From a virus, in the IMG/VR virus record IMGVR_UViG_3300025728_000015, positions 1 through 47,558 of that record: a DNA stretch of 47,558 nucleotides. One strand, written 5' to 3'. The number at the start of each line of letters is the position of its first letter. Position 1 is the stretch's first letter. The position numbers and the translations under genes were made by a program. The notes under the pieces were generated by a model. That model saw only the letters and a program-made list of their open reading frames with translations. It ran no database searches and was not told the DNA's origin. Shown here piece by piece: positions 1 through 6,363 of the stretch.

Positions 1-130
1 TGAATATTTAGAACTATATGTAACACCAGAGGGTAATTTAAATTTAGAGAACATCGGAGCACATTCAGTAATAATGGACATAAAAGGGGCTAAGAAGTTA
101 AGAAAAACTCTTAAGAAATACATTAAATCT
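1..130. repeat. Terminal repeat, left copy
   Basis: Bases 1-130 match 47429-47558 except at base 4 (A here, C at 47432). Bases 5-130 are identical to 47433-47558. One gene reads in frame from the right end across this repeat into the left end, so the two ends join into a circle. This could be an assembly overlap of a circularly permuted genome or a short physical terminal redundancy. The near-127-base length and the single mismatch at the contig tip favour an assembly overlap. Confidence 0.95.
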
Positions 131-145
131 GAGGAGGAAAACTAA
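2..145 (+). CDS. 3' part of the junction-spanning hypothetical gene
   Basis: This is the end of the gene that starts at 47373. Reading on from the right end, codons continue in frame to TAA at 143-145 and give a 66-residue protein in total. The protein is charged, with a Lys-rich C-terminal helix followed by Glu-Glu-Glu-Asn. The last codons overlap the GAGGAGG ribosome-binding site of the next gene. No family is recognised. The window edge, not a mutation, breaks it. Confidence 0.7.
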   Translation, partial: EYLELYVTPEGNLNLENIGAHSVIMDIKGAKKLRKTLKKYIKSEEEN

Positions 146-146
146 A

Positions 147-338
147 ATGTCAAATAAATTCACAATGTACCCAAAAACTTATCAGGTAATTATTTATAAC
201 TTAGAAGGAGAAAGAGAGAATGATTATACTCAACAGACATTTCTATCTAAAGAGCAATTAATTATTCAGATAGGAATAGCTCTAGAGGAATCAAGTATGT
301 GTGTTACAACATCTAAAGTGGAGGTGTATGAAGTATGA
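147..338 (+). CDS. Hypothetical protein, 63 aa
   Basis: A GAGGAGG ribosome-binding site lies at 131-137 and the ATG follows the previous stop by one base. The protein is predicted alpha/beta, with a hydrophobic QVIIYNLEG strand near the N-terminus and a valine-rich C-terminal strand. It has no Cys cluster and no membrane segment. Its stop overlaps the start of the next small gene, so the two are probably translationally coupled. It belongs to the run of small genes ending the rightward early operon. Function unknown. Confidence 0.7.
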   Translation: MSNKFTMYPKTYQVIIYNLEGERENDYTQQTFLSKEQLIIQIGIALEESSMCVTTSKVEVYEV

Positions 339-478
339 GAGATTTCGAAAAAGAAGTAGCTGACTTTGCAAAGTTCTTCCAAGAGTACCGAAAAGGTGAG
401 GAAGAGTACTACGAGAACATGATTAAGAATCTTGATGAAGTATTAGACACTAAGGAGGAAAATAAAAATGACAATTAA
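335..478 (+). CDS. Small acidic hypothetical protein, 47 aa
   Basis: The ATG at 335 overlaps the preceding TGA in an ATGA arrangement, and GGAGG lies at about 320. The 47-residue product is highly charged and helical, rich in Glu, Lys and aromatic residues, with an FEKEVADFAKFFQEY helix near the N-terminus. Its 3' end carries the ribosome-binding site and start codon of the glutaredoxin-like gene, an 11-base overlap. Overlaps on both sides and tight packing support a real gene. No function is recognised. Confidence 0.6.
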   Translation: MRDFEKEVADFAKFFQEYRKGEEEYYENMIKNLDEVLDTKEENKNDN

Positions 479-752
479 GATTAAAATGTTCACTAAGACG
501 GTATGTCCAACTTGTAAGGTGGCTAAACAGCAACTTAGTTTCCTGCCAATACCTGTAGAGATTGAGGAAATTAATATTGAGACTTCAAAGGAGCGCTTCA
601 TGGATACTCAGACTGGAGAACTGACACATACAGCGTATGAGTATCTCACATTAAATCTAGATAGCTTGTCTACTCCGACATTCCTCTTTGAAGACGGACA
701 TGTCATCAGAGGTTTCGAAATGGGTCAACTACAGGAGAAATTGGGGCTATGA
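468..752 (+). CDS. Glutaredoxin/thioredoxin-like protein
   Basis: The 94-residue protein has a CPTC redox motif at residues 13-16 directly after the first beta strand, and a cis-proline TP pair at about 69-70 followed by a beta strand. This is the layout of glutaredoxin/NrdH folds, and its length is normal for them. Such proteins reduce disulfides in the cytoplasm, often those of ribonucleotide reductase. No reductase gene is visible here, so it probably serves a host enzyme (inference). It starts after an AAGGAGG site at 452-458. Confidence 0.85.
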   Translation: MTIKIKMFTKTVCPTCKVAKQQLSFLPIPVEIEEINIETSKERFMDTQTGELTHTAYEYLTLNLDSLSTPTFLFEDGHVIRGFEMGQLQEKLGL

Positions 753-892
753 TGACTAGAACAAGACTAACTATTGAGATAGAAGACATCACTTCAAAGG
801 AAAAGGAAGCTATCTTATAGCTTATAAGTGAAAACTTTACAGATAAAGACCCGAGGTTAAACGTCTGGTTTGAACTACTGAGACCAGAATAA
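749..892 (+). pseudogene. Small gene interrupted by an in-frame TAG (47 codons)
   Basis: An ATGATG start at 749 overlaps the stop of the glutaredoxin-like gene. The frame is open to TAG at 818-820 (23 residues), then continues open with coding-like sequence to TAA at 890-892. The downstream part (ISENFTDKDPRLNVWFELL and on) reads as a plausible continuation of the same protein. A CAG-to-TAG change would explain the interruption. It could be a nonsense mutation, a sequencing error or a suppressed stop. Confidence 0.45.
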
Positions 893-914
893 TGTTACAT
901 TAGGAGGAAAAGAT

Positions 915-1085
915 ATGAACCGTAAAGATTACTTTAAGAAGCGTGATAACATAATGGATAACTGGGTGAAAGGGAACATCTCTCATGAGCATAGAAACAA
1001 CCTCATGAGAGAATTATCTCTAAGGTACAACCCTAAATGGGGTAACGTACTATTTGAAGATACATACTCTAAGGAGGTTCGCTAA
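915..1085 (+). CDS. Hypothetical protein, 56 aa
   Basis: TAGGAGGAAAAG precedes the ATG at 915. The 56-residue product is rich in Asn, Arg and Lys with several aromatic residues, and contains an NISHEHRNNLMRELSL helix. Its TAA is immediately followed by the next ATG at 1086, and its last codons hold that gene's AAGGAGG site. It is soluble in appearance, with no known motif. Good ribosome-binding site and packing support expression. Confidence 0.65.
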   Translation: MNRKDYFKKRDNIMDNWVKGNISHEHRNNLMRELSLRYNPKWGNVLFEDTYSKEVR

Positions 1086-1316
1086 ATGGCTAAATACATT
1101 AAGAGAGAAGCTAAAAAGGGTACATTCAAGTGGAAAGCTAAAGAGGATATATTCATGAGTGATTTGTTCGCTCCTGAGTACTTGATTTTCTCTAAAGGTA
1201 CAATCTACAGCATGGACGTTGTAGGAACGTACACTTATGACACTACAGATGATAGAAAAGATACCAGACGGTTGACTAGAGAGTTCTTAAGAGAAAACTT
1301 TGAGGAGGTAAACTAA
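1086..1316 (+). CDS. Hypothetical protein, 76 aa
   Basis: It starts directly after the preceding stop, with AAGGAGG about 8 bases upstream. The N-terminus is strongly basic (Lys and Arg in the first 20 residues), the middle contains predicted beta strands (YLIFSKGTIYSMDVV), and the C-terminus is charged. It may bind nucleic acid, but that is only a charge-based guess. The stop overlaps the next ATG (TAATG). No family recognised. Confidence 0.7.
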   Translation: MAKYIKREAKKGTFKWKAKEDIFMSDLFAPEYLIFSKGTIYSMDVVGTYTYDTTDDRKDTRRLTREFLRENFEEVN

Positions 1317-1543
1317 TGAGCAATCAAAAGCGTATGACTCGGAAGGAATATGACCGTATCAAGAAAGAATGGATCAATAAGTTAGACTCTAGAGAGGTAA
1401 CACTGAAGGAGTTCACTAACTTTATGGGAAAACATGTTGAAGAGAATTTCAACATGAAATGGAAGGTAAAACATAAAGCACAATCAGAAGTACTGGCTAA
1501 TCACATTATGGACATACAGGAGAGTGTAAACAATGGTCACTAA
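1316..1543 (+). CDS. Hypothetical helical protein, 75 aa
   Basis: The ATG overlaps the previous TAA and is preceded by TTGAGGAGG. The protein is highly charged and mostly helical, with alternating Lys/Glu segments and no hydrophobic core long enough for a membrane. It sits between a basic small protein and two membrane proteins in a tightly coupled cluster. It overlaps the next gene by 11 bases. Function unknown. Confidence 0.7.
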   Translation: MSNQKRMTRKEYDRIKKEWINKLDSREVTLKEFTNFMGKHVEENFNMKWKVKHKAQSEVLANHIMDIQESVNNGH

Positions 1544-1727
1544 AAATGAAAAACAAAAGGAACACCGCCTAAATAGTTATTATCTCCTAGTAGTTTCATT
1601 ACTGCTAGGAGGATTTACCGCTTATGAGTATTTCATTGAAGAAAGCTATGCTCAAACGGGAATCTTCTTAGTATGTACTATTATGATGGCACTTGCTTGT
1701 GTGAGAGAATGGAGGGAAAGCAAATGA
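1533..1727 (+). CDS. Small membrane protein, 64 aa, two TM segments
   Basis: After a basic N-terminus of about 14 residues there are two hydrophobic stretches, at about 18-33 and 43-56, separated by an acidic loop. This predicts a two-pass inner-membrane hairpin. A CAGGAGAG site precedes the ATG within the upstream gene. The neighbour downstream is also a two-pass membrane protein and overlaps by four bases, so the pair may act together. No holin or antiholin family is claimed. Confidence 0.7.
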   Translation: MVTKNEKQKEHRLNSYYLLVVSLLLGGFTAYEYFIEESYAQTGIFLVCTIMMALACVREWRESK

Positions 1728-1864
1728 GTAAAATTTCTTGGAAGGTACTTTTAATATCTATGGCTATGCTTCTTATAAGTTATGGAATATTCTTTGATGA
1801 TGTAATGAATCAAGCTGGAATAGTTCTAGTTCTTCTATATTTATCTTCGAAGGAGGAACTTTAA
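1724..1864 (+). CDS. Small membrane protein, 46 aa
   Basis: The start at 1724 is chosen because GGAGGGAAAGCAA precedes it. An upstream in-frame start at 1673 lies inside the previous gene without a ribosome-binding site. Two hydrophobic segments (about 7-22 and 29-40) flank an FFDD turn, and the protein ends in charged residues. It is translationally coupled to the previous membrane gene. The next gene starts at 1865, one base after its stop. Confidence 0.65.
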   Translation: MSKISWKVLLISMAMLLISYGIFFDDVMNQAGIVLVLLYLSSKEEL

Positions 1865-2104
1865 ATGAATAAGACTTTTGATACAACCTCGATTACAACT
1901 AAAAAGGTTTCACTTGGAGCATATACTACTCTGGTGCATACATACATCAACGGATCATACAAGAAAACAGAAATCATCAGAGATTTCTCTAATTGGAATC
2001 AACACAACAGTAGCTATCCTAAAGAGGTCGTTACCTTATTAGCTGAGAATACTCTTGAGCTACAAGCCTTAATTGAATTACTTCAAGGAGGAATTGAAGT
2101 ATAA
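1865..2104 (+). CDS. Hypothetical protein, 79 aa; last gene of the rightward operon
   Basis: A GAAGGAGGAACTTTAA ribosome-binding region lies directly upstream. The N-terminal half is Thr/Ser-rich and predicted beta, and the C-terminal half forms a Leu/Glu-rich helix (LLAENTLELQALIELL). An intrinsic terminator follows 12 bases after the stop, making this the last gene of the unit that begins near 38453 and crosses the genome junction. No function recognised. Confidence 0.7.
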   Translation: MNKTFDTTSITTKKVSLGAYTTLVHTYINGSYKKTEIIRDFSNWNQHNSSYPKEVVTLLAENTLELQALIELLQGGIEV

Positions 2105-2115
2105 ATATAACTAGG

Positions 2116-2143
2116 AAGACTGCCTACAGAGGTGGTCTTTTTT
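2116..2143 (+). terminator. Intrinsic terminator of the rightward early operon
   Basis: AAGACTGCC (2116-2124) pairs with GGTGGTCTT (2131-2139), giving nine pairs including two G-U wobbles, around a TACAGA loop and followed by a run of T. It sits 12 bases after the last small gene and separates it from the large non-coding region. Confidence 0.85.
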
Positions 2144-2146
2144 GTA

Positions 2147-3092
2147 TTCTAAAGAGATTAAATGCCTACAGTTTCCTTATCTTATCCGTTATGATATATA
2201 CCTTTTAAGCTATACACACAAGCTAAATTGTGGACTCTAAAGCTCTATACTCTACAGATCATCTACCTAGCTATATCAAACTAACCAGATGCATACACTA
2301 TGGATTTATATACTACATAGATATTACTCATAAGCATATACTGTATAGACGGGTGCACACAAGATAGGGTCGATTCTCCTCAGGTAAACTACCTATGATT
2401 ATCTATAGGGTAAAGTACTGCACCTAAAGTACAGGCTAAATAGCTACCCTAAATAGCTAGGCTTAAACCCTATAGTAAAACCCTATAGTTAAATGCTATA
2501 GCTAAATAGTGGTAGTGTATCTGTGGTGTATAGGTGCTGTGGAGGAGTGCTTGAGAGGGCTACTGTAAAGGTCTGCCAGTGCACGCCACATAGGTACATA
2601 CATATAAGCCTACCTGCATAGCCTATACATCTGAGTGTATATCTCGAGAGGAATATCGCTCGAAAGATTGTGAATCATCGGTGAGAATCATTTATGCATT
2701 GCTCGAGAGAAAAATAAAAGAGGCGAAGAAGTAGAAAAACATTGAAGAAAGGCTTCATAGAGGCATTGAAACTTAGATGACTTCCTATAACCTTTATTAT
2801 GTCAACTGAATGTGAAATACAACACGAAGGAGGGTCGACAAGGGGTACGGGGGTGGGGGTGCCTCAGATTTGGAGCCCTTCCGCTCTGGGAGTCACTCTT
2901 TATAGTATGCTACGTGTGAAAAGCGATTTCCCTCTGGAGATTTTGCTTACGTGTAAAGCCACAGGCTGTTAAGCGCTCGATTGCTTCCGTACTATTAAGA
3001 TAGACCTACCTCGAAAGTAGTAGCTCGAAAGCTCATCCGTCCTTGAAAGATATAGCTTAGAGAAAATATTGGGCGAAAGTTTAAGAAAACAC
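2147..3092. other. Large non-coding region with iteron-like repeats and small hairpins
   Basis: About 0.95 kb with no convincing gene. The left part (2160-2520) is rich in CTA/TAG steps and contains tandem repeats. The right part (2640-3090) has several C-GAAA-G elements (CTCGAAAG at about 2672, 3011 and 3025), a G-tract block at 2841-2857, and two ACGTG-type direct repeats near 2910 and 2950. It lies between a terminator and a promoter. Candidate roles are the replication origin, a packaging signal or an untranslated RNA. The sequence alone does not decide between them. Confidence 0.6.
2436..2509. repeat. Iteron-like tandem repeats, 13-nt spacing
   Basis: CTAAATAGCTA occurs at 2436-2446 and again at 2449-2459, 13 bases apart. 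AAACCCTATAGT occurs at 2465-2476 and 2478-2489, also 13 bases apart. A further partial copy CTAAATAG is at 2502-2509. The constant spacing and position in non-coding DNA resemble initiator-binding iterons. No dedicated initiator gene is identified nearby. Confidence 0.55.
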
Positions 3093-3121
3093 TTGCACTC
3101 CTTTTCAATACGTGCTATTCT
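3093..3121 (+). promoter_or_regulatory. SigA-type promoter
   Basis: A -35 TTGCAC (3093-3098) and a -10 TATTCT (3116-3121) are separated by 17 bases. The site opens the unit 3154-3645 and marks the end of the large non-coding region. Confidence 0.65.
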
Positions 3122-3153
3122 TAACTCATCAAGTATTTGAGGAGGACATGCAC

Positions 3154-3339
3154 ATGAAACTTGAAAGCGAAAGAGACTATGCAGTATTCATCTTCGGAGT
3201 TGCTCACGGGATGGCTAAATCTATGAAGGATGACGGACACTGTAAGCATTTAACTGTTGAGGAGCTTCGAGATCATCTATTAAAGTCTACACTTAATAAT
3301 TCACCTAGCACTTCATTTAAAGGAGGAAAACTAAAATGA
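3154..3339 (+). CDS. Hypothetical protein, 61 aa
   Basis: ATG 3154 is chosen because GGAGG (3141-3145) lies eight bases upstream. An ATG at 3148 would be too close, and any earlier start would fall inside the promoter. The protein is helical and mixed-charge (KLESERDYAVFIFGVAHGM, then a basic tail ending in KGGKLK). It contains three His and one Cys, without a clear metal site. The stop overlaps the next ATG. Function unknown. Confidence 0.65.
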   Translation: MKLESERDYAVFIFGVAHGMAKSMKDDGHCKHLTVEELRDHLLKSTLNNSPSTSFKGGKLK

Positions 3340-3560
3340 AACTTATAGTAAGCAACTTCATCACTTTAACGGAAAAACAGGAAGATAAATTAACACCTAG
3401 ACAGGCTCGCATCTATTACGCAGTACTTGAAAGAGGTGCACAATCCGTGGAGGACATCTTCGAAGAGTCTCCAATGTCTCATAAGAGCGTAGCAAACGTA
3501 GAGAAAGCTATCCTGTCTATAGAAAAGAAACTTAAAATAAGTCTTAAGGAGGAAAACTAA
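3336..3560 (+). CDS. Putative small winged-helix/HTH DNA-binding protein, 74 aa
   Basis: An AAAGGAGGAAAACTAAAATG start cassette precedes it. Residues 20-66 contain a helix, a short turn, a second helix (SVEDIFEES) and a third (SHKSVANVEKAILSIEKKL). This fits a helix-turn-helix or small winged-helix fold with a basic recognition helix. Its position in the first small unit after the non-coding region would suit a transcriptional regulator. This is fold-level inference, not a family hit. Confidence 0.5.
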   Translation: MKLIVSNFITLTEKQEDKLTPRQARIYYAVLERGAQSVEDIFEESPMSHKSVANVEKAILSIEKKLKISLKEEN

Positions 3561-3561
3561 A

Positions 3562-3645
3562 ATGATGCGAGGATCACTAAAGGTTGCATGCTGTGCAGGA
3601 TTCTTATGGTTGGTAATCTACGGGATGGCTCACGTTGTAGGTTGA
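3562..3645 (+). CDS. Tiny membrane peptide, 27 aa
   Basis: An AAGGAGGAAAACTAAAATG cassette, identical in style to the gene before it, directs an ATG at 3562. The product begins MMRGSLKVACC and continues with a single hydrophobic segment to the end, so it is predicted to be a one-pass membrane peptide. Its stop overlaps a 26-base element that recurs at 8160-8186. The strong ribosome-binding site supports expression; its role is unknown. Confidence 0.55.
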   Translation: MMRGSLKVACCAGFLWLVIYGMAHVVG

Positions 3646-3667
3646 AAGTTCGAACGAAGTGAGAACA
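3642..3667 (+). repeat. Dispersed 26/27-nt element, copy 1
   Basis: TTGAAAGTTCGAACG, a two- or three-base variable spacer, then GTGAGAACA. A second copy lies at 8160-8186. The element contains the palindrome GTTCGAAC and can form a GTTC/GAAC hairpin. Both copies lie in untranslated DNA close to a terminator or promoter, which suggests a regulatory RNA or protein-binding site. Confidence 0.55.
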
Positions 3668-3695
3668 GGAACTTGAAAGGGAATATTCCCTCTTG

Positions 3696-3730
3696 AGAGG
3701 TGTAGCTGAAAAGTTGCACCTCTTTTTTTT
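3696..3730 (+). terminator. Strong intrinsic terminator
   Basis: AGAGGTG...CACCTCT (3696-3702 with 3717-3723), extended by AGC/GTT pairs around a GAAA apex, is followed by eight T residues. It ends the unit 3154-3645. A perfect 12-base palindrome GGGAATATTCCC lies just upstream at 3679-3690. Confidence 0.9.
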
Positions 3731-3887
3731 GTGTCATAAACTCTGAAGTGGGCACATACCTTATAGTATACTCACTAGGGAAGGAAGCTGGGAAGGGTTG
3801 AACCTCAGGGGGAGCAGTGCTTCTCTATAACGGCTAAGTATTCCCCTTTAGTGGGATTATTACTAAATAGTAAAGGACTGATGCTCC

Positions 3888-4847
3888 ATGTTTCTCTCCA
3901 TAGGAACGGCAATGGCGCTGATACCTCTAGGGGTATGGGCATACAAGGATTTAACTATGAAGTATGAATGGTCTGAAGAGGAGAAACTTCCAAGTAAATC
4001 TCTCCGAGGATGGCACGTCCCAATAGGTGTCGACTCTCAGAGAAGGAAGTACTCTTTAGACTTCAACAAGACGCCTCACTTGGTTCTTGGAGGAGCTACC
4101 CGTTACGGGAAGTCAAATCTGCTCAACTCAATAGTCGTATCTCTTATGAGGTTGCGCCCTGAAGATGTCACATTCACGATGATTGACTTGAAAGGGGGAA
4201 TCGAGCTAGGTGACTACGAAGTAATGGAAAACTGTAGAGGTGTTGCCTATGAGCCACAAGATGCTCTGAGGTTGCTCTCATCCGTTTACTTGGAGATGCG
4301 TGACACTCAAGAGTATCTGAAACGTAAGAGGATGCGCAAGCAGTGGTGGAAGAAGCATTTCATAATCATTGACGAAGTCGGAGAGTTGAACCCTTCAGAG
4401 GAGACCTGTCGTGAAACGAAGAAGTTGAAGCAAGAGTGTCAATCTCTAATGAGTAAGATTTCACGCTTAGGCGCAGGACTTGGCTTCCATTTGATCCTTG
4501 CCACACAGTACCCCACTGGAGATGTGCTTCCGAGACAGTGTAAGCAGAATAGTGATGCCAAGATATGCTTCCGAGTACAGTCGGGGACAGCTTCAAAGGT
4601 TGTTCTCGATGAGGTGGGAGCTGAGGAGCTTCCAGACATCAGAGGTCGAGCTATCTTCCAAAGGGGAGCTGATCGCTACACAGTGCAGGTTTACCTTGTA
4701 GGTGAGACTGACATCGAGAACACTATAGAGAAGCACAGGAGGAAACCACATGAGCACATTGAACTTGAAACCATTGAACACGAGACACGAGAAGATTTTA
4801 CTCTCTTTGAAGAAACTCAGTTTTCTGACGAGGATACAACTTTCTAA
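3888..4847 (+). CDS. FtsK/SpoIIIE-like DNA translocase ATPase
   Basis: The protein has 319 residues. A hydrophobic N-terminal segment (residues 3-18) suggests a membrane anchor. Walker A is GGATRYGKSN (68-77), Walker B is FIIIDEVGEL (158-167), and LILATQYPTGDVLP (202-215) matches the FtsK sensor segment. It lacks the large linker and the gamma domain of chromosomal FtsK, and is closer in size to short plasmid or phage translocases. In such systems the enzyme pumps double-stranded DNA. Its last 98 bases overlap the replication-relaxation gene in another frame. The start has only an AAAGGA site upstream and is less certain than the domain. Confidence 0.85.
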   Translation: MFLSIGTAMALIPLGVWAYKDLTMKYEWSEEEKLPSKSLRGWHVPIGVDSQRRKYSLDFNKTPHLVLGGATRYGKSNLLNSIVVSLMRLRPEDVTFTMIDLKGGIELGDYEVMENCRGVAYEPQDALRLLSSVYLEMRDTQEYLKRKRMRKQWWKKHFIIIDEVGELNPSEETCRETKKLKQECQSLMSKISRLGAGLGFHLILATQYPTGDVLPRQCKQNSDAKICFRVQSGTASKVVLDEVGAEELPDIRGRAIFQRGADRYTVQVYLVGETDIENTIEKHRRKPHEHIELETIEHETREDFTLFEETQFSDEDTTF

Positions 4848-5337
4848 GATTCATAGCTTGGGAGGTAAGCGCAATACGAATAGAATACTTGAACGGCTAG
4901 AGCCATATCTTCATAGCTTCCGAGAAGGATACGATACAGTTTATTATTTGAATAAGATCGGAAGGGAATATGTTGACTCTAAGAAGGTTCTACGGAAGAA
5001 TCAATTCGTAAGTCATACTCTGATGAGGAACGAATGGTTTATCTTCAAAGGTAAGCCGTCCTATTGGCGCAATGAGATGAAAGTTGGAGGAGCCATCGTT
5101 TGTGATGCTGTATATAAGGAGTCTGGGAAGATGGTTATCTTGGAAGTTGACCTAACTCAGAAGATGTCCGTCAATAGGGAAAAGATTGCAACCTATAAGA
5201 AGGTGAGCTCTAAAGTTAAGGATTTCCCTTTGGTGATATTTCTAACTCATACGGAACATAGAAGGAAGCAATTGCAGAAAGCTTGCTCTGAGGCAGGGCT
5301 GACTGCTGAGGTTTACACTCTCGAGGATGTGCGCTAA
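4750..5337 (+). CDS. Replication-relaxation family protein
   Basis: The 195-residue protein opens with a winged-helix segment (about 8-50), followed by a central mixed alpha/beta region containing VILEVDLTQKMSVNREKIATYKK. That pattern resembles the replication-relaxation family found beside FtsK-like ATPases on plasmids and some Bacillus phages. AGGAGGAAACCAC precedes the ATG at 4750, inside the FtsK gene, so the two are coupled. A role in plasmid-like DNA handling or replication is inferred from family context. The terminator hairpin begins within its last codons. Confidence 0.75.
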   Translation: MSTLNLKPLNTRHEKILLSLKKLSFLTRIQLSKIHSLGGKRNTNRILERLEPYLHSFREGYDTVYYLNKIGREYVDSKKVLRKNQFVSHTLMRNEWFIFKGKPSYWRNEMKVGGAIVCDAVYKESGKMVILEVDLTQKMSVNREKIATYKKVSSKVKDFPLVIFLTHTEHRRKQLQKACSEAGLTAEVYTLEDVR

Positions 5338-5363
5338 TGCGTATATCTTGAGAGTTTTTTTTT
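5317..5363 (+). terminator. Intrinsic terminator overlapping a gene end
   Basis: A long imperfect stem begins with ACTCTCGAG at 5317, turns at TAAT (5335-5338) and closes with TTGAGAGT, followed by nine T residues. The 5' arm lies inside the last codons of the replication-relaxation gene. Confidence 0.85.
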
Positions 5364-5382
5364 ATTTTTATCTGGAATAGTG

Positions 5383-5411
5383 TTGACTTTCTATGAATAT
5401 ACTAGTAAGAT
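5383..5411 (+). promoter_or_regulatory. SigA-type promoter
   Basis: TTGACT (5383-5388), 17 bases, then TAAGAT (5406-5411). It starts the cluster of small genes 5443-6521, directly after the preceding terminator. Confidence 0.75.
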
Positions 5412-5442
5412 GAACTTATCAACTTAAAGGGGGGGACAAACA

Positions 5443-5553
5443 ATGTCTGAAGAATTGAAGAAAGCTATTGAGAACTTGCTCTACTGTGAATGGATTTACA
5501 TTGAAGAGTGTCACCACGAGTTAAAGCAAATATGGGAGGATGAAAACAAATGA
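5443..5553 (+). CDS. Small hypothetical protein, 36 aa
   Basis: A long G-run ribosome-binding site (AAAGGGGGGGACAAACA) precedes the ATG at 5443. The product is acidic and helical with two Cys and two adjacent His, possibly metal-binding but too short to judge. Its TGA overlaps the next ATG. As first gene of a promoter-led unit it is probably expressed. Confidence 0.55.
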   Translation: MSEELKKAIENLLYCEWIYIEECHHELKQIWEDENK

Positions 5554-5684
5554 CACTTTTAGAGGTTGCTATAAAGTTATCGGAACTAGCAGGGTTGGAA
5601 GACTGGCAGTGGGACGATCAAGCATCTTTTGACTATGGAGAATGTTTGGCACACTTATCAGATTACAAGGAGGAAATTAAATGA
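5550..5684 (+). CDS. Small acidic hypothetical protein, 44 aa
   Basis: The ATG overlaps the preceding stop (ATGA), with TGGGAGGATG upstream. The product is acidic, with an LLEVAIKLSELAGLEDWQWDD helix, and ends in KEEIK, whose codons supply the next gene's AAGGAGG site. It is coupled on both sides. No function recognised. Confidence 0.55.
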   Translation: MTLLEVAIKLSELAGLEDWQWDDQASFDYGECLAHLSDYKEEIK

Positions 5685-6022
5685 GACATTTAAGATTACG
5701 TCAATTATTAGAATTTCAAGGATACACTGGAAAGGACAAGCGTGAGGCAGTAGCTTTCGAGCATGACAACTGGAAAGAAGACGGTGAGAGTTTACCTACT
5801 ATTAAGGAAGTCCGTAAAATGCATGTAACTTTAGGGACATGGGACAAGCTTACTTATTGGAATAGATATAACACTGTAGACGGTATTGAGAACTTTGTAG
5901 TTAATTACCGTAAGGGGTTCTCTTTCTGCCCAAGAGCTAACTATAAGCATCGCTTAAAAGTATATAGATGGGAAGAACATGAGAGAAGAACTGAAGAGTT
6001 TTTCGACTCAATGGGGGTGTAA
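5681..6022 (+). CDS. Hypothetical basic protein, 113 aa
   Basis: It starts inside the previous stop after AAGGAGGAAATTAA. The protein is rich in Arg, Lys, Tyr and Trp, and has a pattern of short helices (LRLRQLLEFQGYTG; TIKEVRKMHVTLGTWDKL) that could bind nucleic acid. No known motif is found. It is the largest member of the 5443-6521 cluster. Confidence 0.65.
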   Translation: MRHLRLRQLLEFQGYTGKDKREAVAFEHDNWKEDGESLPTIKEVRKMHVTLGTWDKLTYWNRYNTVDGIENFVVNYRKGFSFCPRANYKHRLKVYRWEEHERRTEEFFDSMGV

Positions 6023-6025
6023 CTT

Positions 6026-6187
6026 ATGAGTCTACGTGAAAGAGAGTGTTGGTATCATATGGGAACACTTAATAAGATTATTTCTGATAGGATACTAACA
6101 AACGACATGGAAGCAGTTCTCATACATACCGCAACTCTTTTAAGTTATGCTAAGGAGATTCAACAGATTAAAACTAAGGAGGAATAA
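6026..6187 (+). CDS. Small hypothetical helical protein, 53 aa
   Basis: The ATG at 6026 follows the previous stop by three bases, with ATGGGGGTG upstream as a weak ribosome-binding site. The product is mostly helical with a Lys/Glu C-terminus that encodes the next gene's AAGGAGG site. Coupled arrangement supports translation. Function unknown. Confidence 0.55.
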   Translation: MSLRERECWYHMGTLNKIISDRILTNDMEAVLIHTATLLSYAKEIQQIKTKEE

Positions 6188-6189
6188 TA

Positions 6190-6363
6190 ATGAGAAGCAT
6201 CCATAAAGTAGCCCGTAATCTTGCAAGGAAACAACTTAACGGAAAAGATATTCGTAGTAAGATAACTTCTGAGTGTGAACATGAAGGTTGGGAGATTAAT
6301 AGGATGCGCAAATTAGTTACAGAGTATTATCAAATTGAGGAGGGAAAACTAAAATGGAAATAA
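6190..6363 (+). CDS. Small basic hypothetical protein, 57 aa
   Basis: AAGGAGGAATAATAATG directs the start. The protein is basic (many Arg and Lys) with an IHKVARNLARKQLNGKDI helix and a WEINRMRKLV segment, which might contact nucleic acid. Its 3' end overlaps the next gene's start by ten bases and carries that gene's ribosome-binding site. No family recognised. Confidence 0.6.
   Translation: MRSIHKVARNLARKQLNGKDIRSKITSECEHEGWEINRMRKLVTEYYQIEEGKLKWK

Noticed and set aside
2841-2857. G-quadruplex
   Set aside because: Only three adjacent G-tracts are present on this strand, so a four-tract intramolecular structure is not supported.
2147-3092. CRISPR array
   Set aside because: The repeats are short, adjacent or unevenly spaced, with no unique spacers and no cas genes.
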